DNA from: Magnetospirillum sp902729445
GTDB lineage: Bacteria > Pseudomonadota > Alphaproteobacteria > Rhodospirillales > Magnetospirillaceae
DNA length: 64,000 bases
NCBI RefSeq assembly: GCF_902729445.1
Contig: NZ_CACVCE010000056.1
Location: 1-64,000 of the forward strand
Direction of reading: 5' to 3'
In this document: in pieces, positions 44,194-53,251 of the stretch
Layout: every line of letters begins with the position of its first letter
How positions within the stretch are numbered: position 1 is the stretch's first letter
Translations under genes and position numbers: made by a program
Notes under the pieces: model-generated
Database searches by the model: none
Told to the model about the DNA's origin: nothing
Seen by the model: only the letters and a program-made list of their open reading frames with translations

Positions 44194-45471
44194 ATGACCA
44201 ATAACGCGCGTATCGTGTTCATCGGCGCCGGCTCGATGTCCTTCGGGCTTTCGACCTTCCGCGACATCTTCAACACCAAGTCGCTGGCCGGCTGCACCAT
44301 GGTCCTGGTCGATACCAACCCGGAAGCGCTGGAGCGCATGACCGCGCTGGCCCGCATCATGAACCGCGAGGGTGGCGCCGGCCTGACCATCGAAAGCACC
44401 ACCGACCGGCGGGCCGCCCTGGCGGGAGCCGGCTTCGTCATCAATTCCGTGGCGATCGACCGCAATCGCCTGTGGAAGATGGATTTCGAGATTCCCCGCA
44501 AGCACGGCATCCGCCAGACCCTGGGCGAAAATGGCGGTCCCGGCGGCTTGTTCTTCACCATGCGCACGCTTCCCTTGATCTTCGACATCGTGCGCGACAT
44601 GGAGGAACTGTGCCCCGACGCGCTGCTGATCAACTACGCCAACCCGGAAAGCCGCATCGTCCTGGCGCTGGCCAAATATTCCAAGATCAAGTGCCTGGGC
44701 CTGTGCCACGGCATCTTCATGGCCCGGGGCGATATCTGCCACATGATGGACCGTTCGTGGTTCGATCTTGAATTGTGGGGCGCCGGCCTTAATCATTTCC
44801 AGTGGGTGCTGGGCATCCGCGACCGCCACACCGGCGAGGATCTGTATCCGCGGTTCCGCGAGATCGAAAAGACCTTCGACCCCGCCTTCCAGCCGCTGTC
44901 ACGTCGCCTGATGCACAGTTTCGGCTATTGGCCGACCTGCAGCGACGACCATCTGGGCGAATACGTCCCCTATGGCTGGGAAGGTGGCGAGCACGGCTAT
45001 GACTTCGCCGCCGACGAGCGCGAGCGGGCCGAACTGAAGACCACCATCGAAGGCGTGCTGGCCGGCGGGCCGCTGCCCGACGAATGGCGCCACGGCCCGG
45101 CCGAGCGATCCGACCAGGTGATCGAGGCCATTTTGCACAATTCCCACCGCTATCTGGAATCGGCGGTGCTGCACAATCGCGGCGCCATTCCCAACCTGCC
45201 GGCCGACCTGGCGGTCGAGGTGCCGGCCATCGTCGATTCGGCCGGAATTCATCCGGTGTCGCTGGGTCCGCTGCCCGATCCGATCGCCAAGCTGCTGTCG
45301 GTGCAGGCCAGCGTCCAGCAACTGGCCGTCGAGGCGGCGGTGCACGCCTCGAAGGAACTGGCGCTGCAGGCGCTGCTGGTCGACCCGGTGGTCAATTCCA
45401 CCACCGCCGCCCAGGCGCTGCTGGACGAGTTGTGGGAGATCAACCGCCCCTATATCCGCCCCTGCGTCTAA
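44194..45471 (+). CDS. Glycoside hydrolase family 4 protein
   Basis: The 425-aa NAD- and metal-dependent enzyme starts with the Rossmann fold RIVFIGAGSMSFG and carries the GH4 signatures GENGGPGGLFFTMRTLP, LINYANPESRIVLAL and the metal Cys-His of CLGLCHGIF (about 171-179). The alpha-galactosidase/alpha-glucosidase-like branch fits best (GENGGPGG), but the sugar is not deducible. It has no signal peptide, so it acts in the cytosol. No sugar transporter is adjacent, which is unusual for a glycosidase. Confidence 0.85.
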   Translation: MTNNARIVFIGAGSMSFGLSTFRDIFNTKSLAGCTMVLVDTNPEALERMTALARIMNREGGAGLTIESTTDRRAALAGAGFVINSVAIDRNRLWKMDFEIPRKHGIRQTLGENGGPGGLFFTMRTLPLIFDIVRDMEELCPDALLINYANPESRIVLALAKYSKIKCLGLCHGIFMARGDICHMMDRSWFDLELWGAGLNHFQWVLGIRDRHTGEDLYPRFREIEKTFDPAFQPLSRRLMHSFGYWPTCSDDHLGEYVPYGWEGGEHGYDFAADERERAELKTTIEGVLAGGPLPDEWRHGPAERSDQVIEAILHNSHRYLESAVLHNRGAIPNLPADLAVEVPAIVDSAGIHPVSLGPLPDPIAKLLSVQASVQQLAVEAAVHASKELALQALLVDPVVNSTTAAQALLDELWEINRPYIRPCV

Positions 45472-45483
45472 GATTTCGGGCGG

Positions 45484-45867
45484 TCATTCGGCGGCCGCCA
45501 GCTTCGCTCCGGCGACCCGGCAACCGCGCCTGGGCATCCGAACGATCTGCCCGGACGCTGCCAATTGGGTCAAGGCCTCGCGCACCGGGGTCCGCGACAC
45601 CCCATAGCGCTTGGCCAGCGAGTTTTCCTCCAGGCGTTGACCGGGTACGAAGGTGCCGCCACCCAAGTCGGCCTGGATCAGCCGGATCACCCGTTGCGTC
45701 AGGGTTTCCGAGGAATCGTCGCGTACCGTGCCGGGGGCGGCGGATTCGTCTTGCTCGATCCGCAGGATGTGCTGGGCCATCAGCACCGCCTGATCGGCCG
45801 ACAGTCGTACCGAGCCGTCGGGGCCGGAAATGCGCCAGCCGTCGCCCTCTTGCATCAGCGAATGCAT
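45484..45867 (-). CDS. Short GntR-family regulator without effector domain
   Basis: The 127-aa protein (start ATG 45865-45867, MHSLMQEGDG) has about 50 residues of its own N-terminal extension and then a single GntR winged helix (FVPGQRLEENSLAKRYGVSRTPVREALTQLAASGQIVRMPRRGCRV). The FCD ligand domain that normally follows is absent, and the protein stops just after the wing. It overlaps the upstream small gene by 13 bp, as last gene of the luxI operon. Confidence 0.75.
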   Translation of the reverse strand: MHSLMQEGDGWRISGPDGSVRLSADQAVLMAQHILRIEQDESAAPGTVRDDSSETLTQRVIRLIQADLGGGTFVPGQRLEENSLAKRYGVSRTPVREALTQLAASGQIVRMPRRGCRVAGAKLAAAE

Positions 45868-46112
45868 GCGGCCCCCGTTCCCCGGGCGCGGACCGGGATC
45901 ATCTCGCGGACCACGCTGTCGCCGTGGTCCAGGCAATCGGCCATGGCGTCGTCGGCGCAGTCGATCAAGGTGGCGATCACCGCCTTGGCCTCGGCCGACA
46001 ATTGAGTCTGCTGCAGCAATTGCGCCGCCTCGGCCAATCGTTTGCGGGCCGATCCCAGCAGCAGGCGGTTGCCATAGGCGAAGCGGATATCCTGGGTCAT
46101 GGGGCGCTCCAT
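45855..46112 (-). CDS. Small helical protein in the luxI operon
   Basis: The protein has 85 aa from ATG 46112 or 81 from ATG 46100. It is alpha-helical (KRLAEAAQLLQQTQLSAEAK, then TLIDCADDAMADCLDHGDSV). No family is recognised. Its ATG overlaps the aminotransferase stop (ATGA), which indicates translational coupling. Confidence 0.6.
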   Translation of the reverse strand: MERPMTQDIRFAYGNRLLLGSARKRLAEAAQLLQQTQLSAEAKAVIATLIDCADDAMADCLDHGDSVVREMIPVRARGTGAACIR

Positions 46113-47464
46113 CAGATCAGTCCGTCTTCGCGGGTCGCCGCCAGGCTTTGCGAGAGAACATCCAGCACGAAGTCGGCATCGGCCTCGGTGTGGGCCGCCG
46201 AGAAGAAACAGCGGTGGGTGGCGTGGATGAACAAGCCCTGGGCCAGGCAATGCAGGTAGAAGGCGCCTTCGGCTTCCTTTCCGGCATAGTCGAAGGACGA
46301 CAGCGCCTCGCTTTGGAAGAACACCTGCCACATCGAGCCGCAACTGACGATGCGGGCGGGATAGTTGTTGGCCTCGGCATGGGCGTTGAAGCCCTGGGTG
46401 ACCTTGGCGGTCAGGCGATCGACATGGGCGTAGATGTCGGGCCGGGCCTGAAGTTCGCTCAGCGCGGCCAGGCCGGCGGCGATGCTCATCGGGTTGCCCG
46501 AGAAGGTGCCGCCGAAGAAGATGCCCTTGGCCGCGGTGAAGTCGCCGAAGGTGGCCATCAGGTCGGCCTTGCCGGCGACCACGCCGATCGGCAGGCCGCC
46601 GCCGGCGACCTTGCCGTAGGTCGAGATGTCGGCGGCGATTCCGAACTTGCCTTGCGCGCCCTGATAGCCCAGGCGGAAGCCGGTCAGCACCTCGTCGAAG
46701 ATCAAGATGATGCCGAATTCGTCGCAGACGGCGCGCAATTCGGCCAGGAACGGGCCGACATCGCCCTCGGGGTTCGATCCCTGGACCGGCTCGACCAGGA
46801 TGGCGGCCAATTCGTGGGCCTGGGCGCGGATCGCGGCGATCGCCAGCGGATGGCGATAGGGCAGCAGCAAGACGTCGTCGGTGACCGCAGCCGGGATGCC
46901 GTGGCCCAGGGTCATCGGCACCACCTGCTCGGGCGTCGAGCCGGGCGCCGCCCACACCAGCGCGGTGTCGTGGGCGCCGTGATAGGAAATGTCGAACAGG
47001 GCGATCTTGGTCTTGCCGGTCAGGGCGCGGGCGGCGCGGATGGCGTAAAGGGTCGCCTCGGTGCCGGTGTTGGCCAGCACGACGCGCTGGTTGGTGGGCG
47101 ACGCCGCCTGGATCCGGTGGGCATAAGCCAACTGGTCGGCGCCGCGCAGGCTGAAGTGCCAGCCCTTGTCGGCCTGGGCCTTGATGGCGTCGGCAACCAC
47201 CTTGGGGCGGTGGCCCAGCACATGGACGCCGAAGCCCATGCAGGTATCGAGATAGGAATTGCCGTCCAGGTCGGTGAAATGGGCGCCCTGGTTGTCGGCG
47301 ATGAAGATCGGCGGCGGCGCGATGCCCGAGGCGGCCATGGCCCCGTTGATGACTTCCGAGCGGTCGGCCGCCATCTTGCGCGAGCGTTGGGTGCGGGCGT
47401 GCAGGTCGGCCTGGGCTTCTTCCAGGCGGCTGATCCTGGGCTTACGCAGTGCTTGAGCGTTCAT
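46112..47464 (-). CDS. Class III PLP aminotransferase, HemL (GSAM)-like
   Basis: The 450-aa PLP enzyme matches the glutamate-1-semialdehyde aminomutase group: DGNSYLDTCMGFGVHVLGH, VVLANTGTEATLYAIRAARA, KIALFDISYHGAHDTALV, DEVLTGFRLGYQG with the PLP-binding Asp, and the Lys in ISTYGKVAGGGLPIGV. It is unlikely to be the housekeeping HemL, because it is embedded in a quorum-sensing operon and its N-terminus is extended and unusual. It may aminate or isomerise an amino-ketone metabolite. The start overlaps the upstream small gene by 23 bp. Confidence 0.85.
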   Translation of the reverse strand: MNAQALRKPRISRLEEAQADLHARTQRSRKMAADRSEVINGAMAASGIAPPPIFIADNQGAHFTDLDGNSYLDTCMGFGVHVLGHRPKVVADAIKAQADKGWHFSLRGADQLAYAHRIQAASPTNQRVVLANTGTEATLYAIRAARALTGKTKIALFDISYHGAHDTALVWAAPGSTPEQVVPMTLGHGIPAAVTDDVLLLPYRHPLAIAAIRAQAHELAAILVEPVQGSNPEGDVGPFLAELRAVCDEFGIILIFDEVLTGFRLGYQGAQGKFGIAADISTYGKVAGGGLPIGVVAGKADLMATFGDFTAAKGIFFGGTFSGNPMSIAAGLAALSELQARPDIYAHVDRLTAKVTQGFNAHAEANNYPARIVSCGSMWQVFFQSEALSSFDYAGKEAEGAFYLHCLAQGLFIHATHRCFFSAAHTEADADFVLDVLSQSLAATREDGLI

Positions 47465-47651
47465 CGGTCTTCCTTCCCTTGGGGCGCGCGATCAGGCGCT
47501 TGTCTTCCGAGATCATGGCCCCGGCCACCTCGAGCAGGCGGGCGGCCAGGGTGAATCCGCTTTGCTGGGCGTGGCGGGCGACATAATCGACCGCCAGGCA
47601 TAGATCCTTGGCTTCCTGCCGCAGGGCTGCTTGCGAGCGGCGGGGGGCCAT
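47442..47651 (-). CDS. Small basic protein between luxI and the aminotransferase
   Basis: The 69-aa protein starts at ATG 47649-47651, overlapping the luxI stop (ATGA). It is mostly helical (LRQEAKDLCLAVDYVARHAQ, LAARLLEVAGAMISEDKRL) with a basic tail. No family is recognised. Coupled translation on both sides supports a real gene. Confidence 0.6.
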   Translation of the reverse strand: MAPRRSQAALRQEAKDLCLAVDYVARHAQQSGFTLAARLLEVAGAMISEDKRLIARPKGRKTDERSSTA

Positions 47652-48295
47652 CACGCGGCCTCGGGCAGTTGCCACAGGCCGAATTGACGAATGATCGGGG
47701 TGGGGGCGCCGTACTTGGTGCGCAGGCGTTGCACCAGGTCACCGGTGACGGGATAACGCGCCACCATCGCGCGGGTGTTGCCAAGGGTATGAACCGAGCC
47801 ATGCCAGGACGGCTTCATGCCCAGGGCGCGGTGCATCAGGCGGGCCACCGCGATGTCCTCGACGGTGACCAACTCGTCGATCCCATAGGTGAACGCACAT
47901 TCGACGATGCTGACCAGCAGATAGGCGGTGGCGCGGTCGATCCCGTCGGTGGTTTGCGCCAGGCCGCTCGATTCGACGGCGAAGCGGCTGCACTCCCACA
48001 CGTTGGGGGCGCTGGGCGGGGTATGGCCGTCAAACAGGTGGCGGAACACCGTCGAAGCCATATAGTCCTTCTCGGTGGTCAGCAGGCGCCACGACCCAAG
48101 GACCTGTCCGTCAGGCGCATTGACGACCAGATAGGCGGTGTCGGGCCGATCGAACTGGTCGCGTTCCTCGCCATTGACGCTGGAGACGTCCCAGCCCATC
48201 CGCTCCTTGAAGACGCGGTGGCGCTGGCGATGCATCTCCCTCAGCAGCGTTTGGTTGGCGGCGGCATTCTGGGCGGTGATCAGATCGACTATCAT
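47651..48295 (-). CDS. luxI: Acyl-homoserine-lactone synthase (LuxI family)
   Basis: The 214-aa protein starts at ATG 48293-48295 and has the LuxI invariant residues: Arg25/Phe29/Trp35 in RHRVFKERMGW, Asp46/Asp49 in ERDQFDRPD, Arg70 in GSWRLL, and Glu101/Arg104 in VWECSRFAV. It couples S-adenosylmethionine with an acyl carrier to make a homoserine-lactone signal; chain length cannot be read off. It is the first gene of a coupled five-gene operon and follows luxR on the same strand. A poly-G run lies in its leader. Confidence 0.93.
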   Translation of the reverse strand: MIVDLITAQNAAANQTLLREMHRQRHRVFKERMGWDVSSVNGEERDQFDRPDTAYLVVNAPDGQVLGSWRLLTTEKDYMASTVFRHLFDGHTPPSAPNVWECSRFAVESSGLAQTTDGIDRATAYLLVSIVECAFTYGIDELVTVEDIAVARLMHRALGMKPSWHGSVHTLGNTRAMVARYPVTGDLVQRLRTKYGAPTPIIRQFGLWQLPEAA

Positions 48296-48339
48296 GGTAT
48301 CCCCGGTCGCTGTGGTGCGCTGGCCCATCACAGCGAATC

Positions 48340-48349
48340 GGGGGGGGGG
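48340..48349. repeat. Homopolymer of ten G in the luxI leader
   Basis: Ten consecutive G bases lie 45 bp upstream of the luxI start, between a dyad and the coding region. Such tracts can slip during replication. It may alter leader length or promoter spacing. Confidence 0.6.
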
Positions 48350-48402
48350 CGTGTATCGGCGGAACCGACGGGTGTTTGCGCCCAATGATAGATGATATAC
48401 GG

Positions 48403-48430
48403 GCCTGCGTCGCGTATAGCGACGTCAGGC
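48403..48430. promoter_or_regulatory. lux-box-like dyad upstream of luxI
   Basis: GCCTG-CGTCGC (48403-48413) faces GCGACG-T-CAGGC (48419-48430) around GTATA, an almost perfect dyad between luxR and luxI. It lacks a T run, so an operator for LuxR is more likely than a terminator. Confidence 0.5.
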
Positions 48431-48455
48431 GGTCATGGCAATGGCGAAAGCGGGT

Positions 48456-49232
48456 TTACGGAAGGATGATACGACCAAGGATGGCCTTGACCACGGCATG
48501 GTGCTTGGAGAACGAACCGAGTTTGCGGCTCGCCGAATCCAGGTGTTCCTTCACCGTTCGTTCCGAGATGTGCAAGATCTCGCCGATTTCCCATGCGGTC
48601 TTACCTCGACTGGTCCAGACAAGGCACTCGCGTTCGCGCTTGGACACGGCCGGGAGTTCGTCGGCCTCGTGCGCCTGCATCAAGGCGCAATAGCGCTCGT
48701 GAAAATAAAGGCAGAACACATGCAGGGTGTGGCGGTGGAGTTGCCAGCTTTGCTGGAACTCCGCTTCGGAATTGGAAAAAACCGAGAACGTTGCTCCACC
48801 CAGGCCGTGTTCGTGGATGGGAAACTCGGCCCCTGCCTTCATGCCGAAAGCACGAGCCTCATTGAGCACCGCGCGCTCGGGTGCGCCGACGTCGCGGTGG
48901 ATAACGGTATCCGCCCATTTGAACGGCGTCACCGACTGCAACACCCGCTCGACTACCGGGTCGATGTCGGCATAGCCCATCTGGTCATAGCGCTCAACCC
49001 ACTCTGACTTCCAGTCGCCGACATAGATAAGGCTTCCCTGCCCGGGCCGATACAGATGATAGGTGTAGCCCTCGAAACCCAGCTGGCGTGTGACCTGTTC
49101 GGCCTGCCGGTGCAGGTCGTCAGTCGTAGTCGCCGAATCGAGGGCGGCGAGGAAGTCGTCAAGAACCGTCAAACCGGATGTCCCGATCGCAAGAGGCGAA
49201 GATTGTGCACAAAGGAGTATGCAAAAATCCAT
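48456..49232 (-). CDS. luxR: LuxR-family quorum-sensing regulator
   Basis: The 258-aa protein has an autoinducer-binding domain (about 15-175) with the conserved Trp, Tyr, Asp and Pro in DWKSEWVERYDQMGYADIDPVV and the Trp of PFKWADTV, plus EHGLGGATFSV. A C-terminal LuxR helix-turn-helix follows (LPAVSKRERECLVWTSRGK, then TAWEIGEILHISERTVKEHL). The start is uncertain: ATG 49232 is chosen, but ATG 49241 or an upstream TTG are possible and none has a good ribosome site. It is upstream of luxI on the same strand. Confidence 0.88.
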   Translation of the reverse strand: MDFCILLCAQSSPLAIGTSGLTVLDDFLAALDSATTTDDLHRQAEQVTRQLGFEGYTYHLYRPGQGSLIYVGDWKSEWVERYDQMGYADIDPVVERVLQSVTPFKWADTVIHRDVGAPERAVLNEARAFGMKAGAEFPIHEHGLGGATFSVFSNSEAEFQQSWQLHRHTLHVFCLYFHERYCALMQAHEADELPAVSKRERECLVWTSRGKTAWEIGEILHISERTVKEHLDSASRKLGSFSKHHAVVKAILGRIILP

Positions 49233-49452
49233 CAGTTGCATGCAAATAAATAATACGCCACGCCCCAATGTATGCAATCTGCGCTTAGTGATCGGTGGTG
49301 TGCTTTTGACGCTCAATGGCGTGCATAAGCATTGGCCTTTCGCCTGAACTATCGGACCGGTGAGTCGTTTGTTCGATGACTATCGCATTGAGGGAGGTGT
49401 TTGCGCCCTGTAGTTGCGGAACGGGGCTGCGCTCCTGCGGATCAGTGAGGAA
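49233..49452. other. Intergenic leader of luxR
   Basis: AT-rich for the window. It contains TTGCATGCAA (49236-49245), a 10-bp palindrome overlapping an alternative luxR start. No other gene or RNA is seen. Confidence 0.4.
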
Positions 49453-51003
49453 TCAGCGGCTGGGGTGATGCGCCAGTATCGAAGCATCGACCGGGGACGA
49501 CAGCGCCAGCAGGCGGCCCATCAGGGCATGGTCGCCCAGCAACCGTTCCGCGGCAGCCAGATCGCCCCCGGCCTCGCTTCGCGATTCGGCCATGCAAAGC
49601 GCGCGCAGGCGCCTGCGGCCGTCCGAATCGTCCAGGCCGGTGGCACGCCACTGCGCCAGATTGGCCGCCAGCGCCTCTTCCGACCGTGCCAGGCCGCCGG
49701 CCGGATTGGTGCACAAGGCCGGCAACACCCCCAGCCCGTGCAGGGCATAGCCCGATGGGGCGTGGAACCGCGACCAGGTCAAGGTCATCTCGCCGTCATT
49801 GGGCAGGTTGATCACCGTCTGCACCGAGCCCTTGCCGTAGGAATTGGTGCCGATCAACACCGCGCGGCCGGCATCTTGCAGCGCGGCGGCGACGATCTCG
49901 GCGGCCGAGGCGGCCTTGCCATCGACCAGAACGACCACGGCCAGATCCTCGCCGATATCGCCGGGGCGGGCTTCATAGGATTGGCTGGCCATGGGATGGC
50001 GGCCCTTGGTCGAGACCAGCGGCCCCTGGGCGATGAACAGGTCGGCGACGGTGACCGCCTGATCCAGCAACCCGCCGGGATTGCCGCGCAGGTCCAGCAA
50101 GACGCCCTTCAATTGATTGCCCGCTTCGGCGCGCAAGGCGGTCAATTCCGCGGTCAGGCTGGCGGCGGTCTTCTGGTTGAAGCTGGTGATGCGAAACTCG
50201 GCCACACCGTCCTTCAAGGTGGCGAAGACTGTCGGAGCGACGATCAGCGCCCGGGCCATCGAGGTCTCGATGGGCTTGAAGCCGCGCCGCACCGTGACGG
50301 TGACCCGGCTGGCCACCGGGCCGCGCAGCCTTCTGGAAATCTCTTCTTTGGACAGGCCGGCGATCCGCTCGTTATCGACATGGGTGATGACGTCGTCCAG
50401 CATCAGGCCGGCGGCCTGGGCCGGGGTTTCATCGACCACTTCGGACACCACGGCCTCGCCATCGACCAGGTCGAAGCGGATGCCGATGCCGCCGAAGCCG
50501 CTGCGGCTGTTCCTGTGCTCGCGGGCTTCCTTGGCGCCGGCATAACGCGAGAAGACGTCCAGCTTCGACAATGTCGAATCGAACACCGCTTCATAGACCC
50601 GCTCGGTATCGACGGCTCGCAGGGTGTCGGACAGGTTGCGGGCGTCCAAGGTGGCGGTGACGGTCAGCCGGGCCCAGCCCTTGGTGTCGGATTCGGCCGG
50701 CGCCGGATATTCGGCCACCACATGGTCCGACGCGGTCAGCATCACCTTGGCGCCGTCACGGGTGATGCCGATTTCCGGGTCGATGCTGCCCAGGCCGCGC
50801 ATGCCTTCGAAGGCGATGGCACCGGGGCTGACCGCGTCGAGATGACGCTCGACGATGGCGGTGTAGGCGAAGGCGAAGGTTCGTTCCGCGCCCCCGAAAT
50901 CCACCGCGCTCTTGCCCCCCTTCTGGTGGCCGACCGGCGCGCAGGCGCCTGCCAGCACCAACAGGGCGGCGGAAAACCAGCGGGCGGGCGAGGTGTGGGG
51001 CAC
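49453..51003 (-). CDS. S41-family C-terminal processing peptidase, lipoprotein
   Basis: The 516-aa protein has a signal peptide with lipobox LAGAC (Cys21). A PDZ domain (about 165-245; GGIGIRFDLVDGEAVVSEVV, AGLMLDDVITHVDNERIAGL) is followed by the S41 catalytic core with the Ser in VLVDGKAASAAEIV and the Lys in IGTNSYGKGSVQTV. The C-terminal 100 residues are Ala/Arg-rich. CtpA/Prc-type enzymes trim periplasmic protein C-termini. It is the last gene of an AEC transporter-RNase R-peptidase operon (31 bp gap). Confidence 0.9.
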   Translation of the reverse strand: MPHTSPARWFSAALLVLAGACAPVGHQKGGKSAVDFGGAERTFAFAYTAIVERHLDAVSPGAIAFEGMRGLGSIDPEIGITRDGAKVMLTASDHVVAEYPAPAESDTKGWARLTVTATLDARNLSDTLRAVDTERVYEAVFDSTLSKLDVFSRYAGAKEAREHRNSRSGFGGIGIRFDLVDGEAVVSEVVDETPAQAAGLMLDDVITHVDNERIAGLSKEEISRRLRGPVASRVTVTVRRGFKPIETSMARALIVAPTVFATLKDGVAEFRITSFNQKTAASLTAELTALRAEAGNQLKGVLLDLRGNPGGLLDQAVTVADLFIAQGPLVSTKGRHPMASQSYEARPGDIGEDLAVVVLVDGKAASAAEIVAAALQDAGRAVLIGTNSYGKGSVQTVINLPNDGEMTLTWSRFHAPSGYALHGLGVLPALCTNPAGGLARSEEALAANLAQWRATGLDDSDGRRRLRALCMAESRSEAGGDLAAAERLLGDHALMGRLLALSSPVDASILAHHPSR

Positions 51004-51034
51004 GGGGTGTGTTTCCAGGCTGAGGATGGGCGGA

Positions 51035-53251
51035 TTATGACCGGGGACGTCGGCCTCGGTACAGACTTTTTGCAGGCCGCGAGCCCCGGGGCGTTTCGCC
51101 CTCGATCTTGAAGACCATGCTGCCGGTCAGGGTGTTGGCCTCGGTCAGCACCACATTCAGCGCCTGACCCAATTGCCAGACGCGGCGGGTGCGGCTGCCG
51201 ACCAGGCAATGACGGGCTTCGTCGTGCTGCCAGTAATCGTCGGGCAACTGGGCGATGGGGATGATGCCGTCGGCGCCGGTCTCGGCCAGGGTGACGAACA
51301 GGCCGAAGCGGGTGACGCCCGAGACCTTGGCGGCGAAGGTGGCGCCGACCCGGTCGGACAGGAAGCCGGTGACGTAGCGATCGACCGCCTCGCGCTCGGC
51401 GGCGGCGGCGCGGCGTTCGGTGCCGGAAATATGCTCGCCCCAGCCGGGGAATTCGGGCAGGCAATCGGGCGGCAGGCCGCCATCGCCCAGCTTCAGCCCC
51501 GACACCAGGGCGCGGTGGACCAAAAGGTCGGCATAGCGGCGGATCGGCGAGGTGAAGTGGGCGTAGCGGGCCAGCCCCAGGCCGAAATGGCCGATATTCT
51601 CGGGGCTATAGACCGCCTGGGCCTGGCTGCGCAGCACCACCTCGTTGACCAGAACCTCGTGGACGCTGCCCTTGACCTTTTCCAGGATCAGGTTGAACTG
51701 GCCCGGCTTGACGCCCTGGCCCTTGGGCAGGCTGAGATCCATCGACTTCAGGAACTCGCGCAGGCCGTCTAGCTTCTCGATGCTGGGCTGGTCATGGATG
51801 CGGTACATGCACGGCTTGTTGACCCGCTCCAACTCTTCCGCCGCGCAGACATTGGCCTGGATCATGAAATCTTCGATCAAACGGTGGCTGTCGAAGCGCG
51901 GGCGGGGCGAAATCGAGCGCACCTTGCCGGCTGCGTCGATGTCCACCTTGCGCTCGGGGATGTCGAGTTCCAGCACGCCGCGGCGCAGGCGCGCCGCCAG
52001 CAGTGCCGCCCAGGCCTGGTAAAGCGGCGTGATCACCGGGGTCAGCAACGGGCCGGTCAGTTCGTCGGTGGTGCCGTCGCGGGCGGCCTGGACCTGGGCA
52101 TAGGTCAGCCGGGCGGCGGACCGCATCATGGCGCGCACGAAGCGGTGGCGCTTCTTGTGGCCGTCCTTGTCCAGCCAGAAATGCACCGCCAGGCAGCCGC
52201 GATTTTCGTCGGGCTTCAGCGAGCACCAGCCGTTGGACAGTTCCTCGGGCAGCATCGGCACGACGCGGTCGGGGAAATAGACCGAATTGCCGCGCTTGAA
52301 GGCCTCGCGGTCCAGGGCGTCGCCGGGCCGCACGTACCACGACACGTCGGCGATGGCGACGATGCAATGCCAGCCGCCAGGATTGGCCGGGTCGGTGTCG
52401 GGCTCGGCCCACACCGCGTCGTCGAAATCGCGCGCGTCCTCGCCGTCGATGGTGACCAGGGGGATGTCGCGCAGATCGACCCGGTGGGCCATCTCGGCCG
52501 GACCGGCGGCGGCGGCCTGGGCCACCGCCTCGGGCGGGAAGACGAAGGGGATGTCATTGGCGTGAATGGCCACCAAAGACACCGATTTGGGCTCGCCCAG
52601 CCGGCCCAGGCGCTCCTTGACGGTGACCGGCCGAAGGCCGAAGACGCGGCCGGGCAGCAGGTCGCACAGCACCAGCTCGCCGGGCTCGGCACCTGCCGAT
52701 TCGCCGCGCGGCACCAGATAATCGGCCTTTTCCTTGCGCGACGTCGGGTGGATGCGGCCGGTGCCGTCGGGCAGCATCTCGAACACGCCCAGCACCCGGG
52801 CCTTGGCCTCGCCCACCACGCGGATCGGCTTGCCTTCGTAGGCGTCGTCCTTGACGCGGCGCAGCTTGGCCAGCACGCGGTCGCCGACACCGACGGTCAG
52901 GTCGCCCCGGCTCCAGGGTGCGATGAAGATGCGGGGCGGGCGGCCCTCTTGGTCCCAGCCGACCATCCGGGCCAGCAATTCGCCGTCGGTGTCGGTGCCG
53001 GTGATCTCGACCACCGCGACCTCGGGCAGGGCGCCGGGACGGGCGAAGCGCTTCTTGGCACCGCGCTGGACGGCGCCGTCATGCTCGAGTTCCTTCAAGA
53101 TCGCCTTCAGGGTGATCTTGTCGGCGCCCTTCAGGTTGAAGGCGCGTGCCAGTTCGCGCTTGCCGATGCGGCCGGGCTGCGAGCGGATGAAATCCAGGAC
53201 GTCCTGCTTCGACGGCAGGGGAACCTTCTTGGGGCGGTGCGGCTTGGTCAT
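51035..53251 (-). CDS. rnr: Ribonuclease R
   Basis: The 738-aa 3'-5' exoribonuclease has an N-terminal winged helix, cold-shock domains, the RNB catalytic domain (LVTIDGEDARDFDDAVWAEP with the active-site Asp cluster), HFTSPIRRYADLLVHRAL and a C-terminal S1 domain. It degrades structured RNA. It starts at ATG 53249-53251, overlapping the AEC gene stop. Length is normal for the alphaproteobacterial family. Confidence 0.94.
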   Translation of the reverse strand: MTKPHRPKKVPLPSKQDVLDFIRSQPGRIGKRELARAFNLKGADKITLKAILKELEHDGAVQRGAKKRFARPGALPEVAVVEITGTDTDGELLARMVGWDQEGRPPRIFIAPWSRGDLTVGVGDRVLAKLRRVKDDAYEGKPIRVVGEAKARVLGVFEMLPDGTGRIHPTSRKEKADYLVPRGESAGAEPGELVLCDLLPGRVFGLRPVTVKERLGRLGEPKSVSLVAIHANDIPFVFPPEAVAQAAAAGPAEMAHRVDLRDIPLVTIDGEDARDFDDAVWAEPDTDPANPGGWHCIVAIADVSWYVRPGDALDREAFKRGNSVYFPDRVVPMLPEELSNGWCSLKPDENRGCLAVHFWLDKDGHKKRHRFVRAMMRSAARLTYAQVQAARDGTTDELTGPLLTPVITPLYQAWAALLAARLRRGVLELDIPERKVDIDAAGKVRSISPRPRFDSHRLIEDFMIQANVCAAEELERVNKPCMYRIHDQPSIEKLDGLREFLKSMDLSLPKGQGVKPGQFNLILEKVKGSVHEVLVNEVVLRSQAQAVYSPENIGHFGLGLARYAHFTSPIRRYADLLVHRALVSGLKLGDGGLPPDCLPEFPGWGEHISGTERRAAAAEREAVDRYVTGFLSDRVGATFAAKVSGVTRFGLFVTLAETGADGIIPIAQLPDDYWQHDEARHCLVGSRTRRVWQLGQALNVVLTEANTLTGSMVFKIEGETPRGSRPAKSLYRGRRPRS

